Source: Desulfobacteraceae bacterium
Lineage (GTDB): Bacteria > Desulfobacterota > DSM-4660 > Desulfatiglandales > HGW-15
Length of the DNA: 10,056 nt
NCBI GenBank assembly: GCA_003819975.1
Contig: RPPU01000111.1
Coordinates: forward strand, 1-10,056
Direction of reading: 5' to 3'
The translations under genes and the position numbers were made by a program. Each line of letters opens with the position of its first letter. Position 1 is the first letter of the stretch. Under the pieces are notes generated by a model. It saw only the letters and a list, made by a program, of their open reading frames with translations, made no database searches and was not told the origin of the DNA. Below are positions 6,075 to 10,056 of the stretch, one piece after another.

Positions 6075-7388
6075 TCAAACCTCGAAAGATTTATTCTGCA
6101 GCATCTTGCAAAGATTTTTTTTGGTGTTTAAATACGGGTCTTCAATCACTTTATCCAGCAATAAGTGCAAAACATGCCCGATTTTTGGGCCGGGCGACAA
6201 TTCAAGAATTCGCATAACCTCCTTGCCGGTAATGGCCAATTCTTGCATTTTAATAATGAATGGTTTTTGGCTTAATTGCCTAATCCTTTTTTCAAGCATC
6301 GTCAAAAGCTTGATTTTATTATCTAAATGACCATGCGCCAAGAGATCGGCTCGTCGTAATTTCAACAAATCATCTATGTTATCAACTCCTACCCTTTGGA
6401 TTAATTTTCGGATAGCCCCATCACTCCATTCGGGATGATAATCCATCATATGTTCCCGTATTAAAATAGTGACTTTTTCAATTTCAGCATGGCTGAACCC
6501 AAACCGCTCCATAATATTTTTGGCCATATCAGCGCTGGCTGTTTCATGGCCAATAAACCGAAATTGACCGTTTGTTTTTTTTCTAACGCGCGGTTTGGCA
6601 ATATCATGTAAAAGGGCGGTTAGACGTAAAATCGGATCAGATTGGATTTGATCCACCGTAACTAAGATATGCTTATAAATGGTATATTGGTGGTGATGTG
6701 GGTTTTGCCGCTTTCGGTAACCCTCAGATAATTCGGGTAAAAGGTAGGGCAAAAGATTTGTTTGCACCATTGCGGAAAAAGCCCGGGATGGCTTTGGAAC
6801 CAATAAAATTTTCATCAATTCAGCCCTAATCCTTTCCCGGGCTGGTTTTTTTAATTGATCAGCCATTTTAGCCATGGTTTGCCTGGTTGTAGGTTCAATC
6901 TGAAATCTTAACTCCGCAGCCAACCGGATGGCTCTTAAAAGACGTAATGGGTCTTCGGTAAAACGATCTCTCGGATTTTTAACTGCTCTGATCACCTTTA
7001 TAGATAAATCCAACCTCCCCTGATAAGGGTCAATAATCCGATTTTGTTGGACATCAAAGGCCATGGCATTAACGGTGAAATCACGCGCCCCCAAATCCTG
7101 TCTGATGGAACGGGATGAACCTTTGACTCCCCGAAAAGGCGTGATTTCAAAATGCCGGCCTTCATGCACCAGAGTCACCGTTTCGTGCTTTAAACTGAAA
7201 TGTTTAAAATCCTTAAAAACCCGTTTGATGATGGCGTGATTCGCCGAAGTCGTGATATCCCAATCGACGACAGGCCGCTGCAAACAAAGATCCCTTACCG
7301 CACCGCCGACAACATAAGCCTCGTAACCCGATTGCCGGAGATGACGGATAATGATGCAAGGGAATTCAGGAAGTTGAAACATGGTCAT
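6075..7388 (-). CDS. tRNA nucleotidyltransferase of the CCA-adding enzyme/poly(A) polymerase family with HD domain
   Basis: Class II enzyme that adds all or part of the 3' CCA of tRNA. With the ATG at 7388 the protein has 437 residues. The head domain has GGAVRD (28-33), the metal-binding pair D42/D44 (DWDIT), RDFTVNAMAFD (102-112) and the nucleotide-recognition motif EDPLRLLR (145-152). The C-terminal half has an HD hydrolase-like domain: H240, HD at 261-262, H281 and H313. Some bacteria split the job between a CC-adding and an A-adding enzyme of this family, and the sequence alone does not settle which this is, so no symbol is given. A longer frame could begin with TTG at 7406, but GGAGAG at 7398-7393 is placed for ATG 7388. 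The gene overlaps the upstream sugar-kinase gene by 23 bases, indicating a shared transcript. Confidence 0.92.
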   Translation of the reverse strand: MTMFQLPEFPCIIIRHLRQSGYEAYVVGGAVRDLCLQRPVVDWDITTSANHAIIKRVFKDFKHFSLKHETVTLVHEGRHFEITPFRGVKGSSRSIRQDLGARDFTVNAMAFDVQQNRIIDPYQGRLDLSIKVIRAVKNPRDRFTEDPLRLLRAIRLAAELRFQIEPTTRQTMAKMADQLKKPARERIRAELMKILLVPKPSRAFSAMVQTNLLPYLLPELSEGYRKRQNPHHHQYTIYKHILVTVDQIQSDPILRLTALLHDIAKPRVRKKTNGQFRFIGHETASADMAKNIMERFGFSHAEIEKVTILIREHMMDYHPEWSDGAIRKLIQRVGVDNIDDLLKLRRADLLAHGHLDNKIKLLTMLEKRIRQLSQKPFIIKMQELAITGKEVMRILELSPGPKIGHVLHLLLDKVIEDPYLNTKKNLCKMLQNKSFEV

Positions 7389-8451
7389 GCAGCTCTCCGG
7401 ATTCAAACAATTCTTCTAAGGCGCCCAACTCGGGGTCGTTCAATTTTTTTAAAAGACCGCGCAGAGATTCGATTGCATGGGGTATATAAGAAGTAAAATG
7501 TATTTTCCCCCTTACACGTGTTAAAAAAGCAAACGCCCCCAAGATTTGCAGATTGCGCTGAAAGGCCAGATAAAGGTATGTGGCTTCAAAAAGCGTGACC
7601 CATTCCGGTCTTTCTTTGTTGAGCAAATCCGTATAATGCGAATAAATCCGGTTTTGTTCTTCTTGATTGAGACAAGTATATGGATCGATGAGCAAGGAAG
7701 CCAGATCATAGCCCGGAGGCCCCAAACGTCCTCCCTGCCAATCCAGAATACCGATCTTATGATCCAGGATCATGATATTGCGAGATTGAAAATCGCGGTG
7801 TAAAAAAACTTGAGTGCCGGCGCTTGAAGCCTTTGCAATCAAATGACGAAAAGCCGGTTCCAGTTCCGGCCATTCTTTTTTAAAACCCAAAAATCGAGAT
7901 AAAAAAGCCTCTTTAAAATATTCAATTTCATAACGCCGCATAACATCCGCATCATAATAGGGAGTCTGACAGGTCCAATTGGGATCGAACCCTTCCAATC
8001 CTTTGATCTGTAATTGCAAAAGAATCTCTACAACTTTTTGAAAAAGGGGTATTCGATCCTCTACTAATAAGGCTTTTTCCTGAAGATGAGTGCTGCCTAA
8101 ATCTTCCAGGACAAAACAACCTTTAGATAAATCGGCCAATAGAATCTCAGGCACGGGAATCTGTCGTTTAAAAAGGTGTTGACCGATTAAAAGATAGGCT
8201 TCATTTTCCTTGAATGCAAAAGGGTCCCGAGGCGGATTTTCCATCATAATAAACCGCTTCAGTGGGTCTCCCATTACCACCCGCCAAAACAACCGTTGTG
8301 ATCCGTCGGCAGGCAAGGGACAAATAGAAAATGGATGATTTTGCATTCCTTCCGTTTTTAGATAAGATATAAGAAAATCAAGGAGGCTTGGATTGGAAAT
8401 GCCGATATGACTTGAAGATACTTTTATATTTTCTTGTAAAATTACATTCAT
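7366..8451 (-). CDS. AmgK-like sugar kinase (aminoglycoside phosphotransferase fold)
   Basis: A 361-residue protein with the choline/aminoglycoside kinase fold. The N-lobe has SQRLFWRV (51-58) and FIMMENPP (67-74), matching the layout of AmgK, the kinase that phosphorylates N-acetylmuramate or N-acetylglucosamine at the anomeric carbon in cell-wall recycling. The catalytic loop is HRDFQSRN (218-225) with D220 and N225. The metal-binding motif is DWQGGRLGPPGYDLASLL (237-254), where AmgK usually has DFQDA. The C-terminal FQRNLQILGAF (297-307) is also typical. Antibiotic resistance is an unlikely role for this subgroup. The usual partner, a MurU-type nucleotidyltransferase, is not in the window. 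The ATG at 8451 has no clear Shine-Dalgarno site, but no better in-frame start exists. The gene runs into the tRNA nucleotidyltransferase gene with a 23-base overlap. Fold is secure; the substrate is inferred. Confidence 0.8.
   Translation of the reverse strand: MNVILQENIKVSSSHIGISNPSLLDFLISYLKTEGMQNHPFSICPLPADGSQRLFWRVVMGDPLKRFIMMENPPRDPFAFKENEAYLLIGQHLFKRQIPVPEILLADLSKGCFVLEDLGSTHLQEKALLVEDRIPLFQKVVEILLQLQIKGLEGFDPNWTCQTPYYDADVMRRYEIEYFKEAFLSRFLGFKKEWPELEPAFRHLIAKASSAGTQVFLHRDFQSRNIMILDHKIGILDWQGGRLGPPGYDLASLLIDPYTCLNQEEQNRIYSHYTDLLNKERPEWVTLFEATYLYLAFQRNLQILGAFAFLTRVRGKIHFTSYIPHAIESLRGLLKKLNDPELGALEELFESGELHDHVSTS
7393..7398 (-). promoter_or_regulatory. Shine-Dalgarno site choosing ATG 7388 for the tRNA nucleotidyltransferase
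   Basis: GGAGAG on the minus strand leaves four bases to ATG 7388, ten to ATG 7382, and overlaps codons of any TTG 7406 start. ATG 7388 is the best-placed choice. The site lies inside the end of the preceding gene. Confidence 0.6.
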
Positions 8452-8681
8452 TTTAAATAATCTAAGACAAGCGAAACATCATTAATTTATATTGAACATA
8501 TTTATTGCAACCGTAGCGGTGACTAAATCATAGTGCGCGACACTTTTGTGTGCGCGATAAATGGATATTTTACAAACTATTTTAAACCGGCCAAAAAATC
8601 TATTGTATTATTTTAATCTCCAGGTTAAAAAGCATTAATTTTTAAAAATCATCTATCCGGCAATGGGAGGACGAAATATCA
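8452..8681. promoter_or_regulatory. Divergent AT-rich spacer with CpG-rich repeat element
   Basis: These 230 bases separate two divergently transcribed genes, so promoters in both directions must lie here. Candidate -10 boxes are TATAAA on the minus strand (8486-8491) and TATTAT on the plus strand (8606-8611); neither has a good -35. The most distinctive part is 8533-8557, where GTGCGCGA occurs twice as a direct repeat 17 bases apart. Within it ACAC/GTGT and CGCG/CGCG can pair with one bulged G around a TTTT loop. A smaller ACCG/CGGT repeat is at 8510-8520. Confidence 0.5.
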
Positions 8682-8933
8682 ATGAAATCGGTTCAGGACT
8701 TCTTTTTATGTGATGCCTGTAAAAACAAGGACTTTGTGCGGGTTCAAAATTTTTCAGTCCGTTTCCATGGGGTGAATTTTTCCGATGATCTGATCTATGA
8801 CCGCTCGATTATTGAGCTTTATCAATGCACTAAATGCGGCAAAGTATTCTCAATGGATCAGGTTGAAGAAGGGCTGGCCGAGTTGAAAAAACGATTGAAA
8901 TCAGAATCATCCGGCTCGTTGAAGGCCAAATAA
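8682..8933 (+). CDS. Small protein with two CxxC pairs, probable zinc ribbon; family not recognised
   Basis: An 83-residue protein, the only plus-strand gene. CDAC (10-13) and CTKCGK (49-54) are 35 residues apart, a spacing fitting one zinc ribbon with a beta-rich insert (RVQNFSVRFHGVNF) between the knuckles. The C-terminal 25 residues are charged and probably helical (a VEEGLAELKKRLK-like stretch). There is no signal peptide or membrane segment, so it is expected in the cytosol. GGGAGG lies 11 bases before the ATG, a slightly long spacing but a strong match. It is divergent from the AmgK-like gene and convergent with the FHA gene, so it is probably transcribed alone. I do not recognise a named family. 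Zinc ribbons commonly bind nucleic acid or act as protein contacts, but no role can be assigned. Confidence 0.85.
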   Translation: MKSVQDFFLCDACKNKDFVRVQNFSVRFHGVNFSDDLIYDRSIIELYQCTKCGKVFSMDQVEEGLAELKKRLKSESSGSLKAK

Positions 8934-8936
8934 CCG

Positions 8937-9000
8937 CGCCGGATCGGCGGATTCGTTTGCGAAACGGATGAATGCGACCGGATGGGAACAAACGCCGCCG
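8937..9000. terminator. GC-rich nested inverted repeats between convergent genes
   Basis: Between the convergent small gene and the FHA gene, CGGCGG (8945-8950) can pair with CCGCCG (8995-9000). Immediately inside, ATTCGTTT and AAACGGAT form an 8-pair stem with one G-T pair (8951-8969). An alternative small stem CGCCG/CGGCG lies at 8937-8949. There is no U-run in either direction, so a bidirectional terminator is only a guess from position and structure. Confidence 0.3.
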
Positions 9001-9012
9001 GAACCCTATGGT

Positions 9013-9729
9013 CTACTTCTCTTTGATATAGAACTGAAATTTATAAGAACCGATCTCAATGGTGTCAAAATCTTTTAAAGCCTGCGTATCTTTAATAACT
9101 TCGCCATTCACTTTCAATTTGGCCATACCTCCGGCAAAAGCAATGGCATAACCATTGGGCCGGCGACTGATGGTCGCAGCCGTTGAACCGATCAACATAC
9201 CGGCCAACTTGATCTCACAAGCATCTGCTTTGCCGATCTTCGTCAGCTTCTTAACCAACTCGATATCCCCCATTTTGGAATTATCGATAAAACTGATCAT
9301 GCCTATTTTTTCCGATATTTTATTGGGAGAAGGCATTTCCTTTTGTTTGGAAAGCAATTCACGTTGCTTAACCGTATCAAGCATCATGGTCTTATCCAAA
9401 TCCATTTTTTTATCTTTTTCATCCGGTTTTTCCTTGGCTTTTTCACTGGAAACAAAAAGAATACTATGCTTCCCAATGGCGATATTATCGCCATGAATCA
9501 GTTTATGGGAAGAAACTTTTTTATCATTCACAAAAGTACCGTTGGTACTTTGCAGATCCGTAATCAGATAATCGGAACCGGCCTTATCGATCCGGGCATG
9601 GTAACCGGAAACGGCGAGATTATCGATCATGATCGTATTATCTTCCTTACGACCAATGGTCAAACTATCTTTCATAAAAGGGTATTCTTTAATAACTTGC
9701 TTATTGAACATTAGGATTAATCTCGCCAT
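9013..9729 (-). CDS. Protein with N-terminal FHA domain and degenerate C-terminal FHA-like domain
   Basis: A 238-residue cytosolic protein. Residues 1-95 are a canonical phosphothreonine-binding FHA domain: GR (26-27), S41 and H44 of the SxxH motif, and NG (63-64). A charged linker (about 95-140) carries DKTMMLDT (112-119), whose T114 and T119 are plausible phosphorylation sites. Residues about 143-236 look like a second FHA fold: IGK at 165-167, STAA (182-185) where SxxH would be, and VNG (207-209) in the last part. The loss of the His suggests that it no longer binds phosphothreonine. FHA proteins act as readers of Ser/Thr kinase signals, and the next gene upstream encodes a PP2C phosphatase, with a cNMP-type kinase about 4 kb downstream. 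The ATG is preceded by a G-rich Shine-Dalgarno. Confidence 0.9.
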   Translation of the reverse strand: MARLILMFNKQVIKEYPFMKDSLTIGRKEDNTIMIDNLAVSGYHARIDKAGSDYLITDLQSTNGTFVNDKKVSSHKLIHGDNIAIGKHSILFVSSEKAKEKPDEKDKKMDLDKTMMLDTVKQRELLSKQKEMPSPNKISEKIGMISFIDNSKMGDIELVKKLTKIGKADACEIKLAGMLIGSTAATISRRPNGYAIAFAGGMAKLKVNGEVIKDTQALKDFDTIEIGSYKFQFYIKEK

Positions 9730-9765
9730 GATGACTTACCCCCTCAGATTTTAGATGCCTCTAAT

Positions 9766-9791
9766 ATTATAAAGAAAAATGAAAAGATCAA
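9766..9791 (-). promoter_or_regulatory. Possible promoter for the FHA gene
   Basis: The minus strand has a perfect TATAAT (9766-9771) downstream of TTGATC (9786-9791). The spacer is only 14 bases; using the overlapping TAATAT instead gives 16. It lies in the 74-base gap after the PP2C gene, so the FHA gene may be transcribed both by read-through and on its own. Confidence 0.35.
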
Positions 9792-9803
9792 TATGTATTT
9801 AGC

Positions 9804-10056
9804 CTAGGGTATGATTTTTTTAATTATTTTTTGCATATTTATCAAATAATCAGCCAATGAAAAGCCAATATTCCTTATTTTACCGTTTTTCCGCTTATCA
9901 AATCCGGAAATAAACACCGATACAATCGTCGTATTATCATGAGCGCCACGATCCAAAGCCCGGCCGACCAAACGCCGGCATAAAATTCCGGGATTTTCTT
10001 CATCTTTGGCCAATTCCAAGATTTCCTCTTCGCTGACCAAGTCGGTTAAGCCGTCC
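9804..10056 (-). CDS. PP2C-type Ser/Thr protein phosphatase, C-terminal 83 residues; N-terminus outside window
   Basis: The frame is open to the right edge and reads DGLTDLVSEEEI, the PP2C motif in which the Asp binds a metal ion. This is followed by LCRRLVGRALDRGAHDNTTIV, matching the final PP2C motif in which the Asp of DN also binds metal. The family removes phosphate from Ser/Thr residues using two or three Mg or Mn ions and opposes Hanks-type kinases. A tail of about 35 residues, rich in Lys and Ile, follows the domain; it is not clearly a membrane segment. A TTG at 10040 could be mistaken for the start, but the motif upstream of it shows that the gene continues. It is upstream of the FHA gene on the same strand, 74 bases apart, a common pairing. 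Truncated by the window edge only. Confidence 0.9.
   Translation of the reverse strand, partial: DGLTDLVSEEEILELAKDEENPGILCRRLVGRALDRGAHDNTTIVSVFISGFDKRKNGKIRNIGFSLADYLINMQKIIKKIIP

Noticed and set aside
7366..8451. Reading the phosphotransferase as an antibiotic-resistance enzyme
   Set aside because: The N-lobe and C-terminal motifs follow the AmgK-like sugar kinase layout, and the gene is coupled to a housekeeping tRNA gene.
8452..8681. tRNA or CRISPR-like repeat in the divergent spacer
   Set aside because: Only two 8-base repeat copies exist, with no regular array and no cloverleaf pattern.
9343..9714. Plus-strand frame of 123 residues opposite the FHA gene
   Set aside because: The minus-strand frame has intact FHA signature residues, so this is an antisense shadow.

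Overview
The window carries nine protein-coding genes. Eight are on the minus strand and one small gene is on the plus strand; no rRNA, tRNA, CRISPR array or insertion sequence was seen. Two genes run off the edges: an ETF-quinone oxidoreductase on the left and a PP2C phosphatase on the right. The mix suggests an anaerobic or respiratory Gram-negative bacterium, possibly Desulfobacterota-like. The reasons are an ETF-quinone oxidoreductase, a long-chain polyprenyl diphosphate synthase for the quinone side chain, an outer-membrane type lipoprotein, RimO, and Hanks-type kinase, PP2C and FHA proteins. The taxonomic guess is inference from gene content only.

Layout, left to right. 1-932 (-): N-terminal 310 residues of ETF-quinone oxidoreductase, with a GTG start behind a perfect AGGAGG. 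933-1362: a 430-base gap with no convincing gene, holding a structured leader for the oxidoreductase and a possible terminator for the next unit. 1363-3683 (-): rimO then a polyprenyl synthase gene, joined by an ATGA stop/start overlap. 3684-3815: a gap holding a likely intrinsic terminator for the kinase. 3816-5893 (-): a lipoprotein gene followed by a Ser/Thr kinase with a C-terminal cyclic-nucleotide-binding domain. This pair looks like one transcription unit, with a good sigma70-type promoter at 5945-5974 and the terminator at 3728-3769. 6075-8451 (-): an AmgK-like sugar kinase gene overlapping a CCA-adding-enzyme-family gene. 8452-8681: a divergent AT-rich spacer with a CpG-rich repeat element. 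8682-8933 (+): an unrecognised 83-residue protein with two CxxC pairs. 9013-9729 (-): a two-FHA-domain protein. 9804-10056 (-): the C-terminal end of a PP2C phosphatase.

The genes fall into two themes. One is housekeeping: quinone biosynthesis and electron entry, ribosomal protein S12 thiomethylation, tRNA 3'-end synthesis, and cell-wall sugar handling. The other is Ser/Thr phosphorylation signalling. Within about 6 kb there is a kinase fused to a putative cNMP sensor, a phosphothreonine reader with FHA domains, and a PP2C phosphatase. They are in at least two separate transcription units, so their joint function is inferred, not shown. The kinase fusion, its partner lipoprotein, the degenerate second FHA domain and the small CxxC protein are the least ordinary items. 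I see no clear sign of a mobile or defence island.
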